Shown here piece after piece: positions 8,056 to 15,872 of a stretch of DNA of 50,183 nucleotides (its first letter is position 1; each line of letters begins with the position of its first letter). Source of the stretch: Lachnospiraceae bacterium (GTDB lineage: Bacteria; Bacillota; Clostridia; Lachnospirales; Lachnospiraceae); NCBI GenBank assembly GCA_910574285.1, contig CAJTAL010000031.1:1-50183 (forward strand), written 5' to 3'. The translations under genes and the position numbers were made by a program. The notes below the pieces were generated by a model that saw nothing but the letters and a program-made list of their open reading frames with translations, had not been told where the DNA came from and did no database searches.

Positions 8056-8231
8056 ACATTAGGAAAGGGCCCGGCACTGACCATGCAAAGACCGGGAAAT
8101 ATACGGGAATCGGCACCTTCACGATTGTGGAGGAGGCAGACGGAAAAGGAGCGTCCAGGTGGGGGCTTTTGAAATCCTACCAGGGAAAACGCAATGGATG
8201 GGTGAGCTTGGACTACGTAAAAAGAGTATAA
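8049..8231 (+). pseudogene. SH3b-domain remnant of an endolysin/amidase
   Basis: In a different frame from the preceding ORF, bases 8049-8231 encode DLNIRKGPGTDHAKTGKYTG, continuing to WVSLDYVKRV and a stop. This is a complete bacterial SH3 (SH3b) repeat of the kind found at the C-terminus of phage N-acetylmuramoyl-L-alanine amidases. It has no start codon or catalytic domain of its own. A perfect terminator follows 23 bp later, probably the original terminator of the lysin gene. Confidence 0.75.
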
Positions 8232-8253
8232 CTGAATATTTGAGGACAGAGGG

Positions 8254-8296
8254 ACAGCCCGCGGCATTTGGAAACGATGCTGCGGGCTGTTTTTTT
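8254..8296 (+). terminator. Rho-independent terminator
   Basis: Perfect 9-bp stem ACAGCCCGC/GCGGGCTGT (8254-8262 and 8282-8290) followed by T-rich sequence. It closes the operon that includes the SH3b remnant. Confidence 0.85.
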
Positions 8297-8307
8297 GTTC
8301 TGCGGTT

Positions 8308-8610
8308 TCAATCTGTTTTCTTTTGTGTGCCGGTAAGATGCAGCGGCTTTGTCATAAGCTCCACGCAGTCTGAAAAGCCGAGCAGATAGGCAAGCGCCCC
8401 GTACCGTGCGCCGAGTGCGTTCTGTTCGCAGGAGTGCAGGTCAATCAGCTCTCGTGCCTCCTTTGGCAGGTCCATAGCCTCCAGCCGGTCTAAATACCCT
8501 CCGGACTTCCGGACAATTTCCTGGTATTCCTCATCCTTTTCCAGAATGCGATCCAGTACACCGTTCACCCGCATATCCATCAGCAGGTACAGTACAGAAT
8601 CCTTATCCAT
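8308..8610 (-). CDS. Small helical protein (DUF6809-like)
   Basis: A 100-residue, mostly helical, soluble protein starting MDKDSVLYLLMDMRVNGVLD, with the C-terminal segment GARYGALAYLLGFSDCVEL. The last part recalls small Clostridia proteins of the DUF6809 group that end in a glycine-containing helix, but this is a weak match from memory. AAAGGAGGG lies upstream of its start. It is transcribed leftward, away from the excisionase genes. Function unknown. Confidence 0.55.
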   Translation of the reverse strand: MDKDSVLYLLMDMRVNGVLDRILEKDEEYQEIVRKSGGYLDRLEAMDLPKEARELIDLHSCEQNALGARYGALAYLLGFSDCVELMTKPLHLTGTQKKTD

Positions 8611-8718
8611 GGCAGAATCCCTCCTTTCTCAGTGGTGCATATTAACTCTGAATCCGCAGGTTATCAACAGATAAAATCGAAAAGTTTTTTAGAAAAACAC
8701 CCCGCCAGACTGCGGCCC

Positions 8719-8806
8719 AAATCTCCGTATAGTGAGGGGACAGCGGCGGCAGAAATTTTATGCCGGAGGGTGTATAAAGCCGCCCGAAAATCTCCGTATG
8801 ATGAGG
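8719..8806 (+). repeat. Direct repeat upstream of xis
   Basis: AAATCTCCGTAT at 8719-8730 and 8788-8799, each followed by a similar TGAGG-containing sequence, with a 69-bp period. Located immediately upstream of the excisionase genes; candidate binding sites for a regulator or for recombination accessory proteins. Confidence 0.5.
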
Positions 8807-8817
8807 AGGTGGCTTAG

Positions 8818-9057
8818 ATGACAGATGAACAGAAAAACAGCCATATCACTACGGAAAGAGAAAGAGTGGCCGTACCGGTCAGTGAAAAGTATATGCTGAC
8901 CATTAAGGAAGCCGCGGAATATTTCAGTATTGGGACAAAAAAGATGAGGCGGCTTGCCGAAGATAACCTTGGGAGGTTTGCAGTCTACAGTGGGAACCGC
9001 TATCTTATCATACGCACGAAATTTGAAAAGTTTGTTGATGAATCTTCTGCGATATAG
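8818..9057 (+). CDS. xis: Excisionase, Tn916 Xis type
   Basis: A 79-residue DNA-binding protein. LTIKEAAEYFSIGTKKMRRLAEDN (about residues 28-51) is the winged-helix recognition region of Tn916-type excisionases, followed by the wing NRYLIIRTKFEKF. Xis bends the element ends and steers the integrase toward excision. GAGGAGG lies upstream of the start. A second, related gene follows at 9161, then the integrase. Confidence 0.85.
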   Translation: MTDEQKNSHITTERERVAVPVSEKYMLTIKEAAEYFSIGTKKMRRLAEDNLGRFAVYSGNRYLIIRTKFEKFVDESSAI

Positions 9058-9160
9058 AACCTTTTTATTTGCCACAAGTAGTTGACTTTCCGGGGCTTTA
9101 GAGTGATATATGTCATGACCTGGAAAGGCCGCAGATTTTAGGACAGGAGGGAGTAGCAAG

Positions 9161-9403
9161 ATGAGAAAACCAGTGCTTGCGGAAAAAGATTTTTTAAATC
9201 CGGAGGAGGCAATTGAACTGTTCAGTCTCAGCAGGAGAAAGTTTTACCGGTTGATAAAGGAAGGAAAACAGCTTGGGTTTATCGCTCTTTACGGCAGCCG
9301 CAGGCTGATCATCAGAGGAGAGTTTGAAAAGTATCTGGATGCGAATCCGGAAATAAAGGAGGGACTTAAGAATGCCAGCAGGAAGAACAAAGACACGCCG
9401 TGA
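9161..9403 (+). CDS. Second excisionase-like protein
   Basis: An 80-residue winged-helix protein: LNPEEAIELFSLSRRKFYRLI (residues about 11-31), then the wing SRRLIIRGEFEKYLD, parallel to NRYLIIRTKFEKF of the first Xis. The two are divergent paralogues. It starts after AGGAGGG and overlaps the integrase start by 32 bp, so it is coupled to int. Two consecutive Xis-type genes are unusual for this family; one may act as a regulator. Confidence 0.75.
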   Translation: MRKPVLAEKDFLNPEEAIELFSLSRRKFYRLIKEGKQLGFIALYGSRRLIIRGEFEKYLDANPEIKEGLKNASRKNKDTP

Positions 9404-10649
9404 TTCCAAGCACCGTGTCCTGCGCCGTGGAGAATCCATCCGGGCGGACGGAAAATACCAGTTTAAGTACCACATAAACGGCAAACCGCATTTTGTCTAC
9501 AGTTGGAGGCTGGAGCCGACGGATAAGCTGCCGGTGGGGAAAAAGCCATGCCTTTCGTTACGGGAACTGGAGAAGCAGATCGGGTATGACCTTGACACGC
9601 TTTCAGACCCGATGGGGAAAAATATAACTGTCGGGGAACTGGTGGAGCGGTATTTATGCACCAAGACAGGGGTCAAGCCGAACACGCTCGCCAATTACAA
9701 TTTTGTGCAGAACCTTTTGAAGAAGGAAACTTTCAGTGAGAAAAAGATTTCACAGATTAAGACATCAGATGCAAAGTTGTTTTTGATAAAACTGCAACAG
9801 GATGGGAAAGGCTACAGCACCATCAAAACAGTCCGGGGAGTCCTCCGGCCGGCGTTTCAGATGGCAGTGGATGATGATGTGTTGCATAAGAATCCCTTTG
9901 GTTTCGAACTGGCTACAGTTGTGGTAAATGACAGCGTGACGAGGGAGGCAATCACCAAAGAGCAGATGAGGAAATTTCTCAAGTTTATCCATGATGACAA
10001 TGTCTACTGCAAATATTATGAAGTGGTCTATATCCTCTTCCATACGGGGCTGCGGATTTCAGAGTTCTGCGGGCTGACTCTGCGGGACGTTGACCTGGAA
10101 AACAAAATCCTTAACATTGACCACCAGCTCCAGCGGACTGCGAACATGAAGCTGGTGATTGAATCCACGAAGACAAATGCGGGTACGAGGAAACTGCCCA
10201 TGACGGAAGATGTGGCGCAATGCTTTCGGGCAATTATTGAGGATAGGGAAGCACCGGGGAATGAGAAGATTATAGGTGGATACATGGGATTCCTGTTTTT
10301 GGATAAGAATGGGAACCCGGAAGTGGCAATGCACTGGGAGCATCGTTTCAATCATATGGTTAAACGGTACAATGAGATTTACCGGGTGCAGATGCCGAAC
10401 ATCACGCCCCACGTCTGCCGTCATACCTACTGCAGCAACATGGCAAAGTCAGGTATGAACCCAAAGACGCTCCAGTATCTGATGGGGCATAGTGACATCG
10501 GGGTGACGCTGAATACATACACGCACCTTGGGCTGGAGGATGCTGCGGATGAATTAAAGCGGATGGAGGATTTAGAGGTAGCGAGGAAGGAACTGGAAAA
10601 GGCGAAGGGTGAAAAGCCTGTGTCGCAGAAAATGTTCCGTGCAATTTGA
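9372..10649 (+). CDS. int: Tyrosine integrase, Tn916 family
   Basis: A 425-residue integrase with three parts: an N-terminal arm-binding domain (residues 1-60, with KYQFKYHINGKPHFVYSW), a core-binding SAM-like domain (about 85-185) and a catalytic domain. Catalytic residues visible: Arg228 (GLRISEF), His347 and Arg350 (HVCRHTYC), His373 (GHSDIGVTL) and Tyr383 (NTYTH). The full set suggests an active enzyme. It catalyses integration and excision between AT-rich sites. A terminator follows directly, and candidate arm sites lie at 11614-11653 beyond one cargo gene. Confidence 0.93.
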   Translation: MPAGRTKTRRDSKHRVLRRGESIRADGKYQFKYHINGKPHFVYSWRLEPTDKLPVGKKPCLSLRELEKQIGYDLDTLSDPMGKNITVGELVERYLCTKTGVKPNTLANYNFVQNLLKKETFSEKKISQIKTSDAKLFLIKLQQDGKGYSTIKTVRGVLRPAFQMAVDDDVLHKNPFGFELATVVVNDSVTREAITKEQMRKFLKFIHDDNVYCKYYEVVYILFHTGLRISEFCGLTLRDVDLENKILNIDHQLQRTANMKLVIESTKTNAGTRKLPMTEDVAQCFRAIIEDREAPGNEKIIGGYMGFLFLDKNGNPEVAMHWEHRFNHMVKRYNEIYRVQMPNITPHVCRHTYCSNMAKSGMNPKTLQYLMGHSDIGVTLNTYTHLGLEDAADELKRMEDLEVARKELEKAKGEKPVSQKMFRAI

Positions 10650-10662
10650 TAGGGGATGATAA

Positions 10663-10696
10663 GGCGCTCTGCTTCGGTGGGGCGTTATTTTTTTTA
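10663..10696 (+). terminator. Terminator of the integrase gene
   Basis: Stem CGCTCTGC-TTCG-GTGGGGCG (10665-10684, with G-U pairs and a TTCG tetraloop), then a T-run. It lies 15 bp after the int stop. Confidence 0.8.
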
Positions 10697-10772
10697 ATAA
10701 TTTCGTTTCCCAATATGGGCAGTTTTATGGTAAAATGATATTTGGAAAATTAACATAAATTAAGGAGAGATC

Positions 10773-11591
10773 ATGAACGGATTTGGGTTTTATGAGAAAT
10801 ATGTCACGTTAATGGGAAATTTAAGAGATAAACCAGATAGAGCAACACCGTACAAAATAGATTATTTGAGAGAAACAATCAAAAATGGAAAGGTATATAA
10901 ATTTATTTCATTTGACGGGGAGCCAAGTCTGGTAAGGACGAAGATTAATACATTAAAACAGGGAAAAATATGGTTCTCTTTTTACAGAACATTAAATGAT
11001 GAAACAGAATTTCAAATTAATTATGATGTAAATAAGATTGCTATGGAAACAGGTCGAAGTGTCAGTAATGTACATTTATTGATAAACTATTTTACACAAA
11101 TGTATGATGTGTATTCTCTTACATATGAGTGCCAGGATTATATGTGGAAAGATTATGCATCCAATGGAAATGGAATTTGCATTGAATTTAGTGTAGGGAA
11201 TTATGATTATTTATATCCGGTAGAGTATTTGGAAAAAGAAAGTATTGATTTTAACAAAATGATAATTTCAGGAATTAACAATGGTGACTTTGCATTTGCC
11301 ATTATTCCATGGGTAATTAAAAATCCATATAATATAACTTCGAATATGGATTCTACAAAAGAGAAGGAAGTAAGGATGCTTTATTGCCCATATGACCTGG
11401 GGGAAGTGAATGGTGGCACAATTGAAATGAATATTAAGGAACGATTAGGCTATAAGGGAATCGCAAAGCCATATGCAGATTTTGACTTAAAGATTTCAAA
11501 AATTATTTTTGGTAATAAATGTAGTAATCAAATGATAGAGGAGTTGAAATCGTACTTGAATGCCAAAGGGATAAGTTATACATATCTATAA
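10773..11591 (+). CDS. DUF2971-family protein
   Basis: A 272-residue protein. VYKFISFDGEPSLVRTKINT, then GKIWFSFYRTLNDETEFQIN and the central VYSLTYECQDYMWKDYASNGNGICIEF follow the order of conserved blocks in DUF2971 (often annotated as abortive-infection-associated). Biochemical function is unknown; members often sit among phage-defence or mobile genes. It is markedly AT-richer than the neighbouring integrase and backbone genes, a sign of separate acquisition as cargo at the element end. AAGGAGAG precedes the start; a TAAAAT box lies near 10732. Confidence 0.75.
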   Translation: MNGFGFYEKYVTLMGNLRDKPDRATPYKIDYLRETIKNGKVYKFISFDGEPSLVRTKINTLKQGKIWFSFYRTLNDETEFQINYDVNKIAMETGRSVSNVHLLINYFTQMYDVYSLTYECQDYMWKDYASNGNGICIEFSVGNYDYLYPVEYLEKESIDFNKMIISGINNGDFAFAIIPWVIKNPYNITSNMDSTKEKEVRMLYCPYDLGEVNGGTIEMNIKERLGYKGIAKPYADFDLKISKIIFGNKCSNQMIEELKSYLNAKGISYTYL

Positions 11592-11613
11592 AAGTAAGAA
11601 GACAAATAAATGC

Positions 11614-11653
11614 AGTAGTAAATACCCCCAATTCTTACTACGATTTTACTACG
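11614..11653 (+). repeat. Candidate integrase arm-binding sites (DR2-like)
   Basis: AGTAGTAAAT at 11614-11623 and two inverted copies of the core, TTACTACG at 11635-11642 and 11646-11653, the last two one helical turn (11 bp) apart. The Tn916 Int N-terminal domain recognises a DR2 site containing AGTAGTAAAT as I remember it. The group therefore probably marks the right arm of the element. Confidence 0.55.
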
Positions 11654-11791
11654 TTTCATGGCTTCAACTTGCCACATTTTGCCCTGTTTTGCCCATTCTG
11701 TGATTTTTTTAACAATATTTATCAGAAAAATAAACCTCGCAAAACGTGCCAAACATAAGCAAATCAACGCATTTTAGGAGGAATTTTTATT

Positions 11792-12265
11792 ATGATTAAG
11801 ATACTTTTCGTCTGCCACGGCAATATTTGCCGTTCACCAATGGCAGAATTTGTTTTTCGTGATATGATTCAAAAGAAGGGGGTATCAGACCAGTTCCACA
11901 TTGCTTCTGCAGCCACCAGCAGCGAGGAGCTTGGCAACCCGGTTCATTATGGAACAGTGAATAAGTTAAGAACTGTCGGAATCAATACGGCTGGAAAGTA
12001 TGCTGTTCAGCTAAAAAGAAAGGACTATAAAGAATATGATTATATCCTGGGAATGGATTATCGGAATATCAGGAATATAGACAGAATCATCGGTTCCGAC
12101 TCGGAGCAGAAGGTTCATATGCTTTTGGAGTATAGTGATAAGCCAAGAGATATTGCCGACCCCTGGTACACAGGTGATTTTGACAGGACATATGACGATA
12201 TTTTGGAAGGCTGCGAAGGATTTCTAAACTATCTTATAAGTAAAGGGAAAGTTTATCTTAGCTAA
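11792..12265 (+). CDS. Low-molecular-weight protein-tyrosine phosphatase
   Basis: A 157-residue enzyme that hydrolyses phosphotyrosine. The P-loop CHGNICRS (Cys9, Arg15, Ser16) is complete, and the general acid Asp lies in DPWYTGDF (about residues 127-134). Full length for the family. AGGAGG lies about 9 bases before the start. It is the first backbone gene after the putative element end, whose insertion has placed foreign sequence directly upstream and may have replaced its promoter. Confidence 0.93.
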   Translation: MIKILFVCHGNICRSPMAEFVFRDMIQKKGVSDQFHIASAATSSEELGNPVHYGTVNKLRTVGINTAGKYAVQLKRKDYKEYDYILGMDYRNIRNIDRIIGSDSEQKVHMLLEYSDKPRDIADPWYTGDFDRTYDDILEGCEGFLNYLISKGKVYLS

Positions 12266-12285
12266 TTTTGTGAATGCAGTCAGAG

Positions 12286-12316
12286 GGCGCGTTTGAAGAA
12301 TTTCTTCAGACGCGCC
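12286..12316 (+). terminator. Terminator hairpin after the phosphatase gene
   Basis: 13-bp stem (one G-U) GGCGCGTTTGAAG/CTTCAGACGCGCC at 12286-12298 and 12304-12316. No strong T-run follows, so efficiency is uncertain. Confidence 0.6.
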
Positions 12317-12370
12317 TCAGGCATTTCATTTTCAAAATTGTTTGCTTAAAAGTCAGTGCCACTAAAAGAA

Positions 12371-12487
12371 GATATCGATCACCAATCAACCGCTCATTAA
12401 TCAATCATCAACCGACCAGTCAATCGCTCATCAGCCAATCATCAATTAATTATCAATCTATCAATCAATCTATCTATCTATCTATCT
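12371..12487. repeat. Degenerate tetranucleotide repeat tract (ATCA/ATCT)
   Basis: About 115 bp built from imperfect AATC/ATCA units, ending in five perfect ATCT copies (12468-12487). The stop codon of the GGDEF gene (minus strand, 12482-12484) lies inside the perfect copies. Microsatellites of this length are rare in Clostridia and are prone to slippage. Confidence 0.85.
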
Positions 12488-14194
12488 GACTAACTGCGGA
12501 TATTTCTTTTTATTTTCACGTTTGCAGTTATACATAATTTCGTCCGCCTTACGAAGAATCTCGTCATAAGACAGGGTATTAGTCTCTCCTTCAATATTTA
12601 CGATACCATAACTGAAGCTGCACTGATATTTTCCATAGTCTCCTGTCTGGAATTCTTTTAAGATTTCCGCCATTTTATGTTCTATCAGGTCTTTAATATT
12701 GCCGCTGAGTACAAGGCAGAATTCGTCTCCGCCGATTCGGGCAAACGTATCTTCGCTTCGGAAATTCGTCTTTATAAGTTCTACGAAGTTCTGGATATAG
12801 ATATCGCCCTCCAGATGTCCATATGTATCATTCACATATTTTAATCCATCCAAATCCAGATAGCAGAGAGTGGCGTTTTGTCTGTCGTTAAGGATCATAT
12901 TCATATATTCTTCGAAGAACAGGCGGTTTTTGATTCCGGTTCCGGGATCATGGTATGCTTTACTGGTAAGATTATGGGCCGCTTTCTTTTCGTCGGTGAT
13001 GTCAACGACAATATGTACATAAGAAGCATGGTTTTTCCACTCGATAGGAAAAGAGGTAATGCGGTAATAGGTTTCGCTGCCATCGGATATTTCCCAGACT
13101 TTATACTGTTCATCACAGTTCCAGTTCAGTAATTCAGGATAGAATGTCAGTTTTTTGTTACAGATATTGCAGTAATCCGTATCAATGTTTTCTTCATTCT
13201 TTTTCTTATTGCAGTACAGGATTTCCTTTGTATCTACATCAACGACAAGAAGCCATTCTCTCCGTTTGCTGAGCATTTCGACCATGAGGTCGTTATAGCC
13301 TTCGATCATCTCGGCGTGGCTCTGTGCCCTGAAAGCTTCGCCTTGAAGCCGCATTTCCCGTTCTTTCAACTGTTTTGTCATTTTATTAAATGCGTCGGAA
13401 AAGTCTCCCAGGTAAGCGACATGCTGGGAGTAGTCTCCTTTAGCGACCTGCTGCGCCTGCCAGGTAAGATGGTTCAGGTTTGCATGAAGGTTCTTTAGGT
13501 TTTCACACAGAGCGGTATGGTTATCCGGGAAATCGACAGACAGATTTCCTTTGGAAAGCTCTGCGGAATAGGCAGTCAGATCATCCATCTCATTTTGCAG
13601 AGACGTAAGATTGTGTTTCAGGTTTTGATAAGGCTCATTTGGCGTATGGGTGTGAGGGGAATCCGTTATTTCCGCCTTGAACCGGCATACCCTGTCGCCG
13701 GTTGCCCAGCAGTCTGTTTCGATTGCTGTATATGGTTTTCCGGTATAAGCAGTAAGGATACCTGCCAGGAAGCCTTCTTCATAGTTGCAGACGGTCTCGC
13801 CCATTATAGGCAGTCCGGAGCAGCCTGCGTCTTCAGCGACGGTAAGGATAATTACGCCGGTATCTTCCTCTATTTTCTCGAAACGAAGAACACCGATTTT
13901 GAATTCTTCCAACTGTATCTGCAAGTGCGAGGAGAATTCAGACAGCGGCAGTGACAAGTCAAGATACTCATTAGCAAAATATTGTCCGGCTCGGAAACCT
14001 GCGTTTCGGAAGACATGTACCTGTTTTTCTTTTCCGAATTGTTCGGTCAGTTCTTCGCGGAGGGAATATTCTAAAAGTCTATGGACTGAAACCGGAATTT
14101 CTTCACCTAGATTCTCACGGCCGATGAGCTGTGTATGCAGGAAATCTGCAAGTTTCAGATTGGTCTGGCTTTTTGTTAAAGTATGATCTTCCAC
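12482..14194 (-). CDS. V4R-PAS-GGDEF diguanylate cyclase
   Basis: A 570-residue protein. Residues about 20-175 form a V4R (4-vinyl reductase-like) small-molecule-binding domain with its end signature CNYEEGFLAGILTAY and ETDCWATGDRVCRFK. Residues about 195-300 are a HAMP-like coiled-coil linker; about 310-405 a PAS domain with a CxxC pair (YCNICNKK); about 410-568 a GGDEF domain. GGDEF is intact at 488-492 and the inhibitory I-site RxxD (RSED, 479-482) is present, so it should make cyclic di-GMP under product inhibition. There are no membrane segments, so it senses a cytosolic signal. It starts with GTG after AGGAGGTG. The last codons run into the ATCT repeat tract. Confidence 0.88.
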   Translation of the reverse strand: MEDHTLTKSQTNLKLADFLHTQLIGRENLGEEIPVSVHRLLEYSLREELTEQFGKEKQVHVFRNAGFRAGQYFANEYLDLSLPLSEFSSHLQIQLEEFKIGVLRFEKIEEDTGVIILTVAEDAGCSGLPIMGETVCNYEEGFLAGILTAYTGKPYTAIETDCWATGDRVCRFKAEITDSPHTHTPNEPYQNLKHNLTSLQNEMDDLTAYSAELSKGNLSVDFPDNHTALCENLKNLHANLNHLTWQAQQVAKGDYSQHVAYLGDFSDAFNKMTKQLKEREMRLQGEAFRAQSHAEMIEGYNDLMVEMLSKRREWLLVVDVDTKEILYCNKKKNEENIDTDYCNICNKKLTFYPELLNWNCDEQYKVWEISDGSETYYRITSFPIEWKNHASYVHIVVDITDEKKAAHNLTSKAYHDPGTGIKNRLFFEEYMNMILNDRQNATLCYLDLDGLKYVNDTYGHLEGDIYIQNFVELIKTNFRSEDTFARIGGDEFCLVLSGNIKDLIEHKMAEILKEFQTGDYGKYQCSFSYGIVNIEGETNTLSYDEILRKADEIMYNCKRENKKKYPQLVR

Positions 14195-14278
14195 GATTAT
14201 TTCACCTCCTGATAGTCTAACTCCTATTCTAGCACATCTTTGAACGACTTACAATTCAAAAAGCTGTTTGAAAAGGCG

Positions 14279-14307
14279 TTGACATGGCAGATGTTGAATA
14301 TTATGAT
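14279..14307 (+). promoter_or_regulatory. Sigma-A-type promoter of the DAHP synthase gene
   Basis: TTGACA at 14279-14284 and TATGAT at 14302-14307 with an optimal 17-bp spacer, about 60 bp before the coding start. No T-box or long leader fits in the remaining space. Confidence 0.8.
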
Positions 14308-14369
14308 AAAGATGCATGATTGAAAAGAAGGAAGGTTCCAAGAGGGCTTATTACGGAGGAGGAAAACAA

Positions 14370-15401
14370 ATGTCGATGAAGATTAATCATGAGCTGCCGC
14401 TTCCGGAGGTTTTGAAAGGGCAGTACCCTGTTTCTGAGAGGATCAGGGAGTTAAAGCAGAGAAGGGATCAGGAGATCAGAGATATATTTACCGGAAAATC
14501 AGATAAATTTATTGTTTTGATCGGACCGTGTTCTGCAGATAATGAAGAGTCGGTGTGTGAATATGCGAGACGGCTGAAGGATTTGTCGGATCAAGTATCG
14601 GATCGGTTGATGATCATACCGCGGGTCTATACCAATAAGCCCCGGACTACGGGAGAAGGATATAAAGGCATGCTGCATCAGCCGGATCCGGAGAAAGAGC
14701 CGGATCTTCTGGCGGGAATTATCGCGATCCGCAAGATGCATATACGTGTGATGGAAGAGACAGGATTATCTACGGCGGATGAGATGCTGTATCCGGAGAA
14801 TAGAAGTTACTTAGATGACGTACTGTCTTATGAGGCGGTAGGAGCGAGATCTGTGGAGAACCAGCAGCATCGTCTGACGGCAAGCGGAATGGATATCCCG
14901 GTAGGAATGAAGAACCCAACCAGCGGGGACCTGTCGGTTATGCTTAACTCTGTCACGGCGGCGCAGCATTCCCATCGTTTTATTTACCGCGGATGTGATG
15001 TTAAGACTGGCGGAAATGAGTTGGCGCATACTATCCTGAGAGGCGGCGTGGACAAATACGGCAAGAATATACCGAACTATCATTATGAGGATCTGGCGCG
15101 GCTTGCGCAGATGTATCAGAAATGGCAGCTCAAGAATCCGGCGGTGATTGTGGATGTGAATCATTCGAATTCCGACAAACAGTACAAGGAGCAGATACGT
15201 ATTGTGAGTGAAGTGATGCACAGCCGGAATTATAATCCGGAGCTTAAGAGTCTGGTGAAAGGTGTGATGATCGAGAGCTACCTCGTGGAAGGCAGACAGG
15301 ATATCACAGAGAATCTGGTATATGGACAGTCTATTACGGATCCGTGTATCGGATGGGAGGATACAAAGAGGGTGATTTTCGATATTGCGGAGAAGTGTTA
15401 A
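14370..15401 (+). CDS. 3-deoxy-7-phosphoheptulonate (DAHP) synthase, type I AroF/G/H
   Basis: A 343-residue enzyme condensing phosphoenolpyruvate and erythrose 4-phosphate, the first step of the shikimate pathway. Motifs: LIGPCSADNEE, PRVYTNKPRTT (PEP site), the GARSVENQQHR region, KNPTSGDLSVMLNSVTAAQHSH and the metal-binding VDVNHSNSDKQ. Start 14370 has GGAGGAGG 7 bases upstream; an in-frame TTG at 14316 is less likely. Full length for the short, feedback-regulated type. Which aromatic amino acid inhibits it cannot be told. It is monocistronic here, next to a transposase remnant. Confidence 0.92.
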   Translation: MSMKINHELPLPEVLKGQYPVSERIRELKQRRDQEIRDIFTGKSDKFIVLIGPCSADNEESVCEYARRLKDLSDQVSDRLMIIPRVYTNKPRTTGEGYKGMLHQPDPEKEPDLLAGIIAIRKMHIRVMEETGLSTADEMLYPENRSYLDDVLSYEAVGARSVENQQHRLTASGMDIPVGMKNPTSGDLSVMLNSVTAAQHSHRFIYRGCDVKTGGNELAHTILRGGVDKYGKNIPNYHYEDLARLAQMYQKWQLKNPAVIVDVNHSNSDKQYKEQIRIVSEVMHSRNYNPELKSLVKGVMIESYLVEGRQDITENLVYGQSITDPCIGWEDTKRVIFDIAEKC

Positions 15402-15515
15402 AAAGAGAAAGTATCATAGTATATTAGATTATAACTCAAACTTCGCACATAGATTTAACCTATGCACCTTGAAAATTCAATACCTGGCAGTTATTCAGTT
15501 ATCTTAATTCCTCTG

Positions 15516-15872
15516 CTATGCTGCTTGAAGCTGTGTCCTCAGTAAAGCAGGTACCGTGTTCATAAACGTATCAACCAGTTCGTCAATTTTATTTTCGGAC
15601 AGTTCTGTGTTGTCACTAAGCATGGTTCGGAACATTTGAAGCAGCATTTGAAATGCCTGTATCCATGTGATATCAGACATTTCGTCAGAAAAGTATAGAA
15701 AAAGTTCACCCAGTGAACGACTGTCGTTAGATTCCCGGCTTTCGAGGGAAAGCATCATATATCGTGTAAAAACAACTGCAGTGTGGGCGGTCATTGCATC
15801 GTAAGATAAGGAGTTACATTCCTTGCTAAGATTCAGGTAGCTTTTACATACCTTAAAGAAAACTTCTATATC
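15516..15872 (-). pseudogene. C-terminal fragment of an IS4-type transposase, truncated by an inserted element
   Basis: Read leftward from 15872, the frame gives DIEVFFKVCKSYLNLSKECN, then SYDAMTAHTAVVFTRYMMLS, to a stop at 15516. IEVFFKxCKSYL is the conserved last-glutamate region of DDE transposases of IS4-type elements in Clostridia. The N-terminal catalytic part is missing: the frame breaks at 15873, exactly where the loxP-like recombinase sites begin. The transposase gene was therefore split by the recombinase element; its other half should lie beyond the right side of the nested insertion. Confidence 0.8.

Larger units (their letters stand above)
1..11710. mobile_element. Tn916-type integrative element (int-proximal part)
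   Basis: Inferred element. It ends with two excisionase-like genes and a Tn916-type tyrosine integrase, followed by a low-GC cargo gene and, at 11614-11653, three copies of a repeat close to the Tn916 Int arm site as I remember it. The right end is placed near an AT-rich T-run/A-run stretch (about 11703-11730), the kind of site Tn916-type integrases use. The left end is outside the window or not recognisable, so the passenger genes from 1 to 8.6 kb are assigned by position only. No conjugation gene is visible here, so it could be a mobilisable or remnant element. Confidence 0.5.

Noticed and set aside
8632-8817. 61-codon open frame before xis
   Set aside because: It spans the direct repeats, lacks a Shine-Dalgarno at the proper distance and has no recognisable fold; better read as control region.
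12371-12487. Possible CRISPR array
   Set aside because: The units are 4 to 8 bp long, without spacers of constant length and without cas genes; it is a microsatellite.
14195-14369. Possible T-box or riboswitch before the DAHP synthase gene
   Set aside because: Only about 55 bases separate the promoter's likely start point from the coding start, too short, and no T-box motif or terminator is present.
15402-15515. Sequence near CACCTTGAAAATTCAATA resembling rRNA-operon spacer ends
   Set aside because: No rRNA or tRNA sequence lies next to it; it is only the downstream flank of the transposase remnant.
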